Source: Opitutia bacterium (GTDB lineage Bacteria > Verrucomicrobiota > Verrucomicrobiae > Opitutales > UBA953). From it: a stretch of 64,000 nt of DNA. The stretch lies in assembly GCA_004558035.1 (NCBI GenBank), contig SFEJ01000001.1:66518-130517 (forward strand), given 5' to 3'. Below are positions 50,157 to 58,864 of the stretch, piece after piece. The translations under genes were made by a program, and so were the position numbers. The notes under the pieces are model-generated. The model had not been told where the DNA came from. It worked only from the letters and a program-made list of their open reading frames with translations, and did no database searches. How positions within the stretch are numbered: position 1 is the first letter of the stretch; every line of letters begins with the position of its first letter.

Positions 50157-51332
50157 ATGAAATCTTACACTTTCACATCCGAATCCGTCGGCGCCGGGCA
50201 TCCGGACAAAGTCGCCGACCTGATTTCCGATTCGATTCTGGACGCGTGCCTCGCGCAGGATCCGCGTTCCCGCGTCGCCTGCGAAACGCTGGTGAAGGAC
50301 GACCACGTGGTGCTCGCGGGAGAAATCACGACCCGCGCGAAAGTGGATTACGAGGCCGTCGCGCGCGCCGCGATCCGCGAAATCGGCTACGTGGACAGCC
50401 GCGCCGACGACGTCTTTCAGGCGGGAACGGCGAAAGTGATCAATCTCATCGGCACGCAGTCGCCCGACATCGCTCAGGGCGTGGACGCCGCCGCCGCGGA
50501 AGGCAAAAGCTCCGCGGAGCAGGGCGCCGGCGACCAGGGAATCATGTTCGGTTTCGCGACGGACGAGACGCCGGAGCTCATGCCCGCGCCCGTCATGTTC
50601 GCGCACAGGATTCTGCGCGCGCTGGAGTCCGTCCGCAAGAACGCCGCGCGCCCGGAAGCCGCCTGGCTCCGCCCGGACTGCAAGTCGCAGGTCGCCGTGC
50701 GCTACGAAGACGGCGTTCCCGCGCGCATCGAGAACGTCGTGCTCTCCACGCAGCACACGGAAGACGTGGACTGCGCGACGATCCGCGCCTTCGGCGAAGC
50801 GCTGATCCGCGAGACGCTTCCGGCGGAACTGATCGACACGGAGACGCGCTTCTTCATCAACCCGACGGGCAAGTTCGTCGTCGGCGGGCCGCACGGCGAC
50901 GCCGGGTTGACGGGGCGCAAGATCATCGTGGACACTTACGGAGGCGCCGGTCGCCACGGCGGAGGCGCCTTCTCGGGCAAGGATCCGTCCAAGGTGGACC
51001 GTTCCGCCGCCTACATGTGCCGCTGGGTCGCCAAGAACGTCGTCGCCGCGAAGCTCGCGCGCCGCGTGGAGCTGCAGGTCTCCTACGCCATCGGCGAGCC
51101 GAATCCGACGAGCGTCTACGTGAACACGTTCGGCACGGGAACGGCGCCGGATTCGCGCATCGCCGCCGCCGTCCGCGAAGTCTTTTCCTTCAAGCCTGCG
51201 GACATCATCGCGCGCCTCGATCTGCTGCGCCCGATCTACGCGAAGACGACGAACTACGGGCACTTCACGAAGGAAGATCTTCCGTGGGAAAAGACGGATC
51301 GCGTCGACGCGCTTCTCGCCGCGATGAAATGA
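50157..51332 (+). CDS. metK: S-adenosylmethionine synthetase
   Basis: A 391-residue enzyme making SAM from methionine and ATP. Signatures: TSESVGAGHPDKVADLISD at the start, the hexapeptide GAGDQGIMFG, and GGGAFSGKDPSKVDRSAAY. The ATG at 50157 gives the standard N-terminus with GAGG 6-10 bases upstream. The 5' region has a small hairpin (ATATCAA / TTGATAT, 50086-50105) that I could not match to any SAM riboswitch class known to me. Confidence 0.97.
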   Translation: MKSYTFTSESVGAGHPDKVADLISDSILDACLAQDPRSRVACETLVKDDHVVLAGEITTRAKVDYEAVARAAIREIGYVDSRADDVFQAGTAKVINLIGTQSPDIAQGVDAAAAEGKSSAEQGAGDQGIMFGFATDETPELMPAPVMFAHRILRALESVRKNAARPEAAWLRPDCKSQVAVRYEDGVPARIENVVLSTQHTEDVDCATIRAFGEALIRETLPAELIDTETRFFINPTGKFVVGGPHGDAGLTGRKIIVDTYGGAGRHGGGAFSGKDPSKVDRSAAYMCRWVAKNVVAAKLARRVELQVSYAIGEPNPTSVYVNTFGTGTAPDSRIAAAVREVFSFKPADIIARLDLLRPIYAKTTNYGHFTKEDLPWEKTDRVDALLAAMK

Positions 51333-51343
51333 AAAAAAATTGC

Positions 51344-51372
51344 TTGCCAAAAATTTTTTTTAAGGCAAGAAT
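51344..51372 (+). promoter_or_regulatory. Possible promoter of the 51371-51495 transcript
   Basis: TTGCCA (51344-51349) and AAGAAT (51367-51372) are 17 bases apart after an A-tract, the same layout as TTGCCA-17-ATCATT before the pseudopilin. If used, transcription starts near 51379, inside the short open frame, which favours an RNA over a peptide. Confidence 0.4.
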
Positions 51373-51442
51373 GCCCACCATCAAAGGCTTTGCTAAGCAA
51401 TTAGCGAATAGAGTAGATAGAGAAGTTAGAGTTAGTCAGTAG
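51371..51442 (+). CDS. Candidate 23-residue peptide
   Basis: A short frame MPTIKGFAKQLANRVDREVR then VSQ, preceded by AAGG 7-10 bases upstream and followed within 13 bases by a strong terminator. The peptide is basic and could form an amphipathic helix. No homologue is known to me. It may be a chance frame in a small RNA. Confidence 0.35.
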   Translation: MPTIKGFAKQLANRVDREVRVSQ

Positions 51443-51454
51443 AGATAAGAGAAA

Positions 51455-51495
51455 GGCCGGGTATCCCCGTGAGGGGGTACCCGGTCCCTTTTTTT
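51455..51495 (+). terminator. Strong terminator of the metK-downstream transcript
   Basis: A 14-bp stem (GGCCGGGTATCCCC with GGGGGTACCCGGTC, two G-T pairs) is capped by a GTGA tetraloop and followed by seven T residues. Confidence 0.93.
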
Positions 51496-51541
51496 GAATT
51501 TTCGGAAATCCGCGCGCGGGAACGTTCCCGCGGTCAGGCGC

Positions 51542-53191
51542 TCACTTCTTTTCGGTTTTGGAGGAGAGGACGATTTTCGCCTCGCCGCGCGCGGGAACGG
51601 AGACGTCCCAGAAGATCATGCCCGTGTCCTTTTCGAGCGTGAAGCCGGGCGTGGTCGCGGGAACGTGCTCGTAGGGCGTTTCGAGCAGCGAGATCTTCAC
51701 GTCGTCCACTTCCGAGACTTTGATCTGCGAGCGCAGGCGCACCTTGCGCGGCGTTCCCGTGAGGTTCGCGAGCGTATAGACGTCGCCCGCGGCGTCGGTC
51801 GAGCTCTTCCCGGAAAAGGAGGCCTTCAGCGAGCCGTGCGTCGCGCGGAAGGGCGGGAGCTCCTCGAACGCGGCGGAAAGCCCGTCCTCCGTTCCCGCGA
51901 AGAACGCGATTTCACCGCCGACGGGAACGAATTTCAGCGAGCTTCCGCCGATGAAGGCGCCGTCGCGGAAGAGCGACAGCTCGCCGGGCAGAATCGGGCA
52001 GGGCGTTTCGTTTTTCGCGGACGCGCGCAGATAGACGCCGGCGCGCAGGCGCGGCGCGGCTTCGGCGCGGAGCTCGACGTCCGCGAGCGTCGCGCGGGCG
52101 ATGGAGACGCGCGGCGCCGCCTTGCCCGAGGGCACGTCGTGCGCGCCGCGTAATTCGAAATTCACCACGGCGCCCTGTTCGCGCACGCGGGAAAGCGCGC
52201 GGTCCTCGTCGGCGGGTGCGGCGTCGGCGAAATTCGCGGGCGGCTCGGCGGCGGGAGCCGCCTCCACCGTCTCCACGATGCGGCGCGCGCGCGGGTCGGC
52301 GAGGCTTTCGCCGTAAAGCTCGACGCGGCGCACGCGCGGCGGGAGCGCGCTCACCTGCGGCTGCGCGGTCGAGAGCGTGAGCGCGACGCCCTTCCAGTCT
52401 TCGCCCGTGTTCTGCGAGATTTCGCCGTCGTAGGAAAAATCGACCGTTCCCGCGGCGCGGTCGAGGCGCGCGGAATAGCGCGGCTTCCAGCGCGCGGCGC
52501 GCGTCGTGTAGGCGACGGAGATTTCCGCCTCGCCCGCGCGCTCCGCCTCGAGCGTGACGACGAGCGCGACGGAGCGCCGCGCGTCCGTTCCCGAGCAGAG
52601 GGCGTCGAATTCGGCCCGGACGGGCGCGATTTCCTTTTCCAGCGCCGCCGTCTGTTCGGAAATTTCCGTCGCGCGGGCGAAGATTTTTTCGAATTCCGCG
52701 CGCAGCGCTTCGGCGTCGGCGTTCCAGTTTTCTCCGCCTTTTCCGCCGACGCTGTTTTCCTCGACGGCGCGGCGGAAGCGGCGTTCGAATTCCCGCAGCG
52801 TTTCGCGGCGCTTCCGGTTGAAATCGGAGGCGTCGGAGAGCAGCGCCCTGCGTTCGTTCAGCGCGGCGAGCTTTTCTTCGAGCGCGGCGATTTTTTTGTC
52901 GTTCACGACGCGTTCGACGCGGCGCTCCCACGACACGCCGAGAATCTTCACGCCCGCGGGAACGTGCGCGCCCGCACGGATCGAGCGCAGATCGACGTTG
53001 GCGGGAACGCCCGCGAACACGATTTCGTTTTTGCCTTTTTCGAGCTTCGCCGTTCCCGTGCGGGTGACGACGGCGCGGTCGGTGAACACCGAGACGGCGC
53101 TCACGGCGTGCGCGATTTCCTCGGCGGCGAAGGCGCCGAAGGGCGCGAGCGCGGCGGCGAGGGCGAAGGCGGCGACGAGTGTCTTTTTCAT
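51542..53191 (-). CDS. DUF4139 domain protein (mucoidy-inhibitor-like), paralogue 1
   Basis: A 549-residue exported protein. It has a signal peptide (KTLVAAFALAAALAPFGAFA), an N-terminal DUF4140 beta domain (VSVFTDRAVVTRTGTAKLEK), a coiled coil (about 85-185) and the C-terminal DUF4139 beta sandwich (RWKPRYSARLD, ISQNTGEDWKGVALTLSTAQ). The family includes MuiA and is of unknown biochemical function in the envelope. ATG 53191 was chosen over a TTG two codons earlier because AAAGGA is 10 bases before the ATG and too close to the TTG. It lies 40 bases downstream of its paralogue. Confidence 0.88.
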   Translation of the reverse strand: MKKTLVAAFALAAALAPFGAFAAEEIAHAVSAVSVFTDRAVVTRTGTAKLEKGKNEIVFAGVPANVDLRSIRAGAHVPAGVKILGVSWERRVERVVNDKKIAALEEKLAALNERRALLSDASDFNRKRRETLREFERRFRRAVEENSVGGKGGENWNADAEALRAEFEKIFARATEISEQTAALEKEIAPVRAEFDALCSGTDARRSVALVVTLEAERAGEAEISVAYTTRAARWKPRYSARLDRAAGTVDFSYDGEISQNTGEDWKGVALTLSTAQPQVSALPPRVRRVELYGESLADPRARRIVETVEAAPAAEPPANFADAAPADEDRALSRVREQGAVVNFELRGAHDVPSGKAAPRVSIARATLADVELRAEAAPRLRAGVYLRASAKNETPCPILPGELSLFRDGAFIGGSSLKFVPVGGEIAFFAGTEDGLSAAFEELPPFRATHGSLKASFSGKSSTDAAGDVYTLANLTGTPRKVRLRSQIKVSEVDDVKISLLETPYEHVPATTPGFTLEKDTGMIFWDVSVPARGEAKIVLSSKTEKK

Positions 53192-53231
53192 CTTCAAAAA
53201 ATCCTTTCTGCTGTGCGGTTGCGGCGGCGGT

Positions 53232-55145
53232 TCAGCGGAAGCGTTCCCGCAGTTCGAAGTTTTCGGGAAAATCGATTTCGTAGCGCGTCTTCAGCTCGAT
53301 TTCCTGCGCGGGCTCGAGCGCGAGATCGCGCGTCGCGAGCCCCGTCTTCGCGTCGAACTTCGCGGCGGCGGGCGAAAACTCCGGCGCGGAGACTTCAATG
53401 TCGTCGCGCGTGCTCACGGGAACGGCCTCGTCGCAGACGACGCGGATTTTCTCCGGCGTGCGGTTGCGTATCTTCACGGAAACCTCGACCGCCTTGCGGC
53501 GTGATTTCGAAAACGTGCCGACGGTCTCGATCGCGTTCACGACGCGGCGCTCGACGGCGACGCGCGGATCGACGCCGAGCGGAATGCGCACGCTCCCGTC
53601 GCGCAGCGTGTAGGGCACGTCCATTTCGCCGATGAAGTCCGCGCCGTAAAAGATGTTCGCGGGGCCGGCGAGAATCGGGCGGAAGTCGCGGTGCGTCACG
53701 GCGAGCATGCGGTAGGCGTTCCCGTCGGCGGCGGGCGCGAGCTGCAGATAGGCGTCGCCCGCGTAGGTCTCGCTGCCGAGCAGGCAGCGGTGCGGCGTTC
53801 CCGCGGACGGAATCGTCTCCGCACGCGCGAGGTCGCGGCGGATTTCCAGCCCGCGCAGGTCCGCCGCCGGGTCGCGCAGGCGCGCGGCGGGAACGCTCTC
53901 GTTTTCCGCCTGCGTTTCGACGTAGTTCTGGGAAATGCCCGCGACGTCCTTCGCCGCGACGCGCTCGAGCACGCCGTCGGCGTTGCGGAAGACGTAGCCG
54001 CCGCCCGCGAGCCGGATGTCCCGCGCGTTCGCGACGACGCGTCCGCTGTTCAGCGCGATCGACAACACGCCGTTTTCGCCGGCGGTCAGGGCGGGCGCCT
54101 CGCCGGAATCGCGGGAAGAGGGCGAGCCGAACGACGCGGGGCCGATTCCTTCGCCGCGTCCGCCGCCGCTTTTCTTCGCGAGCAGGGCGACGGGAACGGG
54201 GCGCGGCGCGAACGCCTCCGTGATCAGGATTTTTCTGAACTCCGGAAGATCCGCGGACGCGTCCGGGTTCACGGTCGAGAGCGTCACGGGAACGCCGTTC
54301 CAGTCCTCGCCGGTGCGCTGGCTGACGACGCCGTAGGAGACGAGCGTCGCGGCGTTCGTCGCGGGATCGACGACGACGTCGTAGCTCGGCCTCCACTGCG
54401 CGGCGCCCATGAAATAGCTCAGTTCGAGCGTTCCCGCGCAGTCCGCGTCGGCGACAAGCTTCACGCGCACGAGGGTTTCCTTTTCCTGCGCGTAGGCGGA
54501 AATTTTCCGGTATTCGCTTTCGGCGATCTCGCGGACGAGCGCGGCTTCGTCGAGCGCCTTTTTCAGGCGGAGCGTTTCGCGCGAAGCGGCGTCCGCCTCC
54601 TTTTCCAGAAGCGCGAGCGCGCGGAGCGCCGTCTGCGCGTCGAAGGCGGACGGGAACGGCGCGTCCGCTTCGGGCGGACTGAACTCGCCGAGCGCGCGGC
54701 GGCGGGATTCGGCTTCGGCGTGCCGGCAGGTCAGATCGACGTGCGCGATCCGCGCGCGTTCGAGTTTTTCCTTCGCCGCTTCGACGGCCTCGCGCGGCGC
54801 GGAGGGCGCCGCGATCCGCGTTTCCGTCGAAACGGAAAGCACGCGCGCGCCCGGGATGCGCGTTTCCGCGGCGAGCGTCGCGGCGGAGAGGCGCGCGGGC
54901 GTTCCCGAGAGCAGGATTTCCTGCTCGCCCGCGCGGAGCGAGACTTCCGCCGAGCGCGTGACGCGCGCGCCCTTCGGGAACACGACCACGCGGGAGACGC
55001 GCGTCGGGACGGCGGCTTCGGCCGCCGGAGCGGGGAAGTCCGCGGCGGGCGGAACGGGGGCGCTTTCGTCCGCGAACGCCGCGGGAACGCACGGGAACGC
55101 CGCCAGCGCGACGGCGAAAAGCATTTTAGGATTCGGGGTGTGCAT
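53232..55145 (-). CDS. DUF4139 domain protein, paralogue 2
   Basis: A 637-residue exported relative of the previous gene. It has the signal peptide KMLFAVALAAFPCVPAAFA, DUF4140 (RVVVFPKGARVTRSAEVSLR), a coiled coil (about 115-220), then DUF4139 (AQWRPSYDVVVD, VVSQRTGEDWNGVPVTLS). About 100 extra residues are inserted in the middle of DUF4139, including a Gly/Ser-rich segment and VLSIALNSGRVVANARDIRL. The pair is a tandem duplication that has diverged widely. ATG at 55145, with another possible start at codon 8. Confidence 0.87.
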   Translation of the reverse strand: MHTPNPKMLFAVALAAFPCVPAAFADESAPVPPAADFPAPAAEAAVPTRVSRVVVFPKGARVTRSAEVSLRAGEQEILLSGTPARLSAATLAAETRIPGARVLSVSTETRIAAPSAPREAVEAAKEKLERARIAHVDLTCRHAEAESRRRALGEFSPPEADAPFPSAFDAQTALRALALLEKEADAASRETLRLKKALDEAALVREIAESEYRKISAYAQEKETLVRVKLVADADCAGTLELSYFMGAAQWRPSYDVVVDPATNAATLVSYGVVSQRTGEDWNGVPVTLSTVNPDASADLPEFRKILITEAFAPRPVPVALLAKKSGGGRGEGIGPASFGSPSSRDSGEAPALTAGENGVLSIALNSGRVVANARDIRLAGGGYVFRNADGVLERVAAKDVAGISQNYVETQAENESVPAARLRDPAADLRGLEIRRDLARAETIPSAGTPHRCLLGSETYAGDAYLQLAPAADGNAYRMLAVTHRDFRPILAGPANIFYGADFIGEMDVPYTLRDGSVRIPLGVDPRVAVERRVVNAIETVGTFSKSRRKAVEVSVKIRNRTPEKIRVVCDEAVPVSTRDDIEVSAPEFSPAAAKFDAKTGLATRDLALEPAQEIELKTRYEIDFPENFELRERFR

Positions 55146-55266
55146 GACGTGATTTCGTGAAAAGCATGATGCCCGCGCGGCGTGCGGGTTTAAAGAAAAA
55201 GCGTCGCCGCCTTCGGGAAAAGTTTCGAGGCTCGAAAGGGCGGCGGCGGGGCGTTAGACTGCGGGC

Positions 55267-55887
55267 ATGAATTTCTTGGAGACAGTCTGCATCGCGGCGG
55301 CGCTGGCGACGGACGCGACGCTCGTCGCGTTTTCCTACGGAGTCGTCATCGAGCGCGCGCGGCTCGCGGCTGCGCTGAAGCTCGCGGCGACGACCGGATT
55401 TTTTCAGGCGGCGATGCCGATTTTGGGCTTTTCCGCGGCGGCGGAATTTCACGCCTACTACGCGGCGTGGGACCACTGGATTGCGTTCGCGGTCTTTTCC
55501 GCGCTCGGCGGTTCCGTGATTTACGGTGCGCTGCGCGGGGACGCGGACGACGCGGCGGCGGGCGACCGTTCCTGCGCGTGCGGCAAGTGCGCGCTCGGCG
55601 CGAAAAAGCTCGGCGCGATCGGCGTGGCGACGAGTCTCGACGCGCTCGCCGTCGGCGCGGGCATGCGCTGCATGGCGCAGGATTACGCGGGCGTTTCCGA
55701 CGTGCTCGTTCCCGCGGCGATTATCGGCGTCGTCACGTTCGCGGGCGCGTTCGGCGCGTTCTTCGTCTCGCGCTGCTTCCGCAGATTCCCGAAACGCGCG
55801 GCGGAAGTCTGCGCCGGGCTGATTCTCTTTTCCATCGGTGCGGTCGCGCTCGCGCGCGATCTGCTCGGGGAGGGCGCGGCGCAATGA
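55267..55887 (+). CDS. mntP: Putative manganese efflux pump MntP
   Basis: A 206-residue protein with six predicted membrane helices in two repeats. The acidic motifs of the DUF204/MntP family are present in both halves: ALATDATLVAFSYG and GVATSLDALAVGAGM; the second is canonical. A short cytoplasmic loop has CACGKC, unusual for the family and a possible metal site. Its stop overlaps thiL (ATGA), giving translational coupling. No yybP-ykoY manganese riboswitch is visible in the 121-base upstream gap. Confidence 0.85.
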   Translation: MNFLETVCIAAALATDATLVAFSYGVVIERARLAAALKLAATTGFFQAAMPILGFSAAAEFHAYYAAWDHWIAFAVFSALGGSVIYGALRGDADDAAAGDRSCACGKCALGAKKLGAIGVATSLDALAVGAGMRCMAQDYAGVSDVLVPAAIIGVVTFAGAFGAFFVSRCFRRFPKRAAEVCAGLILFSIGAVALARDLLGEGAAQ

Positions 55888-56888
55888 ACGCGGCGGAGCG
55901 GAATCCGAACTTCCCGTTCGCGGACGGCGCGGGCTCCGAACCGACCGTCGGCGCGCTCGGCGAGACCGCGCTGCTGCGGGAAATTTCCGCGCTGCTCGCG
56001 GCGTTCCCGCGCGTCTCGCGCCCGGCGCCGCGCGGCATCGGCGACGACTGCGCCGTCTTTCCGAACGAACACGGGAACGCGCGGCGGCTCACGACCGCGG
56101 ACAGCGTGATTTTTTCCCGGCATTTCGACGAAGGCGTCTCCGCGCGCGAGGCCGGCGCGAAGCTGATCCGGCGCAACGTGAGCGACGTCGCCGCGATGGG
56201 CGGCGAGCCCGCCGACGCCGTGATTTCGCTGATCATGAGCCGCGACGTCCGCGTCGCCTGGCTCGCGGAATTCTACGAAGGCGCGGCGCGCGCGTGCGAG
56301 GCGCTCGGCGTCGAGCTCGCGGGCGGCGACGTCGCTTCCGCGCCCGCGGGAACGCGGCTCTTCGCGGCGACGCTCGCGCTGACGGGCTTCTGCGCGGGCG
56401 AACCGCTGCTGCGCACGGGCGCGCGCGTCGGCGACGCGGTCTGCGTCACGGGAACGCTCGGCGGGAGCCTCCGCCGCAGGCATTACGCGTTCGAGCCGCG
56501 CGTGCGCGAAGGCGCGTTTCTCGCGGCGTTTCCGCGCGACAAGGTCCGCGCCTGCATCGACGTCACGGACGGCGCGGCGAAGGACCTGCCCGCGATCGTT
56601 CCCGCGGGCGCGCGCGCCGAGATCGACTTCGCCGCGGTGCCCGTTTCCGCGGACGCGCTCGCGCTCTCCGGCGGCGACGCGGACGCCGCGCTGCGGCGCG
56701 CCTTCTGCGACGGCGAAGACTACGAGCTGCTCTTCTGCGTCGCGCCGGATTTCGAGGCGGAGCTTTTCGCGCGCTGGCGGGAACGCTTCCCGGAAACGCC
56801 GCTGACGCGCATCGGCCGCATCGCCGCCGGCGCGTCCGCGGAACCGCTTTTCTCCGGCGGCTACGAGCATTTCGCCCCGGAGAAGTGA
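55884..56888 (+). CDS. thiL: Thiamine-monophosphate kinase
   Basis: A 334-residue PurM/AIR-synthase-fold kinase that makes thiamine diphosphate. Motifs: GIGDDCAVFPNE, DSVIFSRHF, NVSDVAAMGGEPADAVISL with its metal Asp, ELAGGDVASAPAG, and DVTDGAAKDLPAIV replacing the usual (I/V)SDGL. The late DGEDYELLFCV block is also typical. The start overlaps mntP by four bases. About 120 bases with two GGGAACG words separate it from rpiB. Confidence 0.93.
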   Translation: MNAAERNPNFPFADGAGSEPTVGALGETALLREISALLAAFPRVSRPAPRGIGDDCAVFPNEHGNARRLTTADSVIFSRHFDEGVSAREAGAKLIRRNVSDVAAMGGEPADAVISLIMSRDVRVAWLAEFYEGAARACEALGVELAGGDVASAPAGTRLFAATLALTGFCAGEPLLRTGARVGDAVCVTGTLGGSLRRRHYAFEPRVREGAFLAAFPRDKVRACIDVTDGAAKDLPAIVPAGARAEIDFAAVPVSADALALSGGDADAALRRAFCDGEDYELLFCVAPDFEAELFARWRERFPETPLTRIGRIAAGASAEPLFSGGYEHFAPEK

Positions 56889-57008
56889 GGCGGCGCGGGA
56901 ACGCCGGCGGAAGACGTTTCCGGGTTCCGTTCCCGCGCGGATTTCCGTCATTTTCCGCTTTCCATTTTTCGCGTTCCGTTCAAGAATCCGCGTCAGCAAT
57001 TTATCGTC

Positions 57009-57461
57009 ATGAAAATCAGCATCGGCAGCGATCACGCAGGCTTTGAACTCAAACAGGAACTCGCCGAGTACCTTCGTTCCCGCGGGCACGAAGTCGCGGA
57101 CTACGGCGCGGCGTCGAAGGATTCCGTCGATTACCCGCTTTTCGCGCACGCGGTCGCGCGCGACGTCGCTTCGGGCGCCGCGGATCGCGGCGTGCTCGTC
57201 TGCTGGACGGGCGTGGGCATTTCGATCGCCGCGAACAAGGTCGCGGGCGTGCGCGCGGGCAACTGCTTCAACGTCGAGATGGCGGGGCTCTTCCGCCGCC
57301 ACAACGACGGGAACGTGATCTGCTTCGGGCAGAAGTTCATCGCTCCCGCGGACGCGAAGGCGATGCTCGACGCGTTTCTCGCGACGGATTTCGAGGGCGG
57401 GCGTCACGCGCGCCGCGTCGGCGAAATCGAGGATCTGAACGCCTGCGCGTGCCGTCTCTGA
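57009..57461 (+). CDS. rpiB: Ribose-5-phosphate isomerase B
   Basis: A 150-residue RpiB interconverting ribose-5-P and ribulose-5-P. It has the N-terminal IGSDHAGFELKQELAEYL, the catalytic Cys in GVLVCWTGVGISIAANK (the usual CGTG reads CWTG) and His in FRRHNDGNVICFG. The Gly-to-Trp change next to the catalytic Cys is odd and may affect substrate fit. 47 bases separate it from glyA. Confidence 0.93.
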   Translation: MKISIGSDHAGFELKQELAEYLRSRGHEVADYGAASKDSVDYPLFAHAVARDVASGAADRGVLVCWTGVGISIAANKVAGVRAGNCFNVEMAGLFRRHNDGNVICFGQKFIAPADAKAMLDAFLATDFEGGRHARRVGEIEDLNACACRL

Positions 57462-57508
57462 GCGCCCGCGCGGGAACGCGTCTCCCTTTTTCCCAAAACC
57501 GAAAAACC

Positions 57509-58756
57509 ATGATAAATCCGACTCCACTCGCACAAATCGATCCCGAGCTCGCCGGCTTCATCGGCGGCGAACTCTCGCGTCAGCAGTCGCACGTCGAGCT
57601 GATTGCGTCCGAGAACTTTACGCTCCCGGCGGTCATGCAGGCACAGGGCAGCATCCTGACGAACAAGTACGCCGAAGGCTACCCGGGCAAGCGCTGGTAC
57701 GGCGGCTGCGAATGGATCGACAAGATCGAGCAGCTCGCGATCGACCGCGCGAAGAAGCTCTTCGGCGCGGAGCACGCGAACGTGCAGCCGCATTCGGGCT
57801 CGCAGACGAACATGGCGGTCTATTTCGCCGCGCTCAAGCCGGGCGACAAGATTCTGACGATGAATCTCGCGCACGGCGGGCACCTTTCGCACGGCGCGCC
57901 CGTGAACTTTTCCGGGAAATTGTATGAAGTCGTCCATTACGGCGTCGGCGAGGACGGCTACATCAATTACGACGAAATCGCGGAAACGGCGGCGCGCGAG
58001 AAGCCGAAGCTGATCACGGTCGGCGCGTCCGCGTACCCGCGCATCATCGACTTCGCGCGCATGGCGGACATCGCGCACTCCAACGGCGCGCTGCTGCTCG
58101 CGGACATCGCGCACATCGCGGGGCTCGTCGCCGGCGGCGCGCATCCGTCGCCCGTCGGGCTGGCGGACTTCGTGACGACGACGACGCACAAGACGCTGCG
58201 CGGGCCGCGCGGCGGGCTGATTCTCTGCGGCGAAAAATGGGCGAAGGCGATCGACGCCGCCGTGTTCCCGGGCATGCAGGGCGGACCGCTCGAGCACGTG
58301 ATCGCGGGCAAGGCGGTCTGCTTCGGCGAAGCGCTCAAGCCCGAGTTCAAGGCGTACGCGCACCAGATCGTCGCCAACTGCAAGGTGCTCGCGGCGGATC
58401 TCGCGGCGGCAGGCTTCAAGCTCGTCTCCGGCGGGACGGACAACCACCTCTGCCTCGTCGACCTGCGCGGGAGCCATCCCGACGTCACGGGCAAGGACGC
58501 GCAGCTCGCGCTCGACGCGGCGAACATCACGACGAACAAGAACACCGTTCCCGGCGAGACGCGTTCCCCGTTCCAGGCGAGCGGCATCCGCCTCGGCACG
58601 GCGGCGTGCACGTCGCGCGGCATGCGCGAGCCGGAGATGAAGCTCATCGCGAAGGCGATCGCGCTCGTCGTCAACAACATTCACGACGAGTCGAAGATCG
58701 CGGAGGCGCGCGAAATTTCCCGCGAGCTCTGCCGAAACTTCCCGCTCCCGTACTGA
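57509..58756 (+). CDS. glyA: Serine hydroxymethyltransferase
   Basis: A 415-residue PLP enzyme making glycine and methylene-tetrahydrofolate. The PLP Lys lies in VTTTTHKTLRGPRGG. Other blocks: VELIASENFTLPAVM, TNKYAEGYPGKRWYGGCE and HGGHLSHGAPVNFSG. The ATG at 57509 is preferred over an in-frame upstream codon that overlaps rpiB. It feeds one-carbon units to metH. Confidence 0.97.
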   Translation: MINPTPLAQIDPELAGFIGGELSRQQSHVELIASENFTLPAVMQAQGSILTNKYAEGYPGKRWYGGCEWIDKIEQLAIDRAKKLFGAEHANVQPHSGSQTNMAVYFAALKPGDKILTMNLAHGGHLSHGAPVNFSGKLYEVVHYGVGEDGYINYDEIAETAAREKPKLITVGASAYPRIIDFARMADIAHSNGALLLADIAHIAGLVAGGAHPSPVGLADFVTTTTHKTLRGPRGGLILCGEKWAKAIDAAVFPGMQGGPLEHVIAGKAVCFGEALKPEFKAYAHQIVANCKVLAADLAAAGFKLVSGGTDNHLCLVDLRGSHPDVTGKDAQLALDAANITTNKNTVPGETRSPFQASGIRLGTAACTSRGMREPEMKLIAKAIALVVNNIHDESKIAEAREISRELCRNFPLPY

Positions 58757-58795
58757 AGGAAAACGCGGGAACGCCGCGGCGGCGAAAAAATTTGT

Positions 58796-58824
58796 TTGCC
58801 AAAGCGTTTCCGCAGTGCATCATT
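58796..58824 (+). promoter_or_regulatory. Possible promoter of the pseudopilin gene
   Basis: TTGCCA (58796-58801) and ATCATT (58819-58824), 17 bases apart and preceded by an A-tract, lie 40 bases before the pseudopilin start. Confidence 0.45.
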
Positions 58825-58864
58825 GAGGACAAATTTTAAAACCCACAACCCCCAGAAAAAGCTT

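Larger units (their letters stand above)
51371..51495 (+). ncRNA. Candidate small RNA downstream of metK
   Basis: The 125 bases are AT- and purine-rich (AGAGTAGATAGAGAAGTTAG is typical), contrast sharply with the 65% GC surroundings, and end in a textbook terminator. The only downstream gene is on the opposite strand, so this is not a leader. It could be a free small RNA, the 3' untranslated region of metK, or the message of the 23-residue peptide. Confidence 0.45.
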
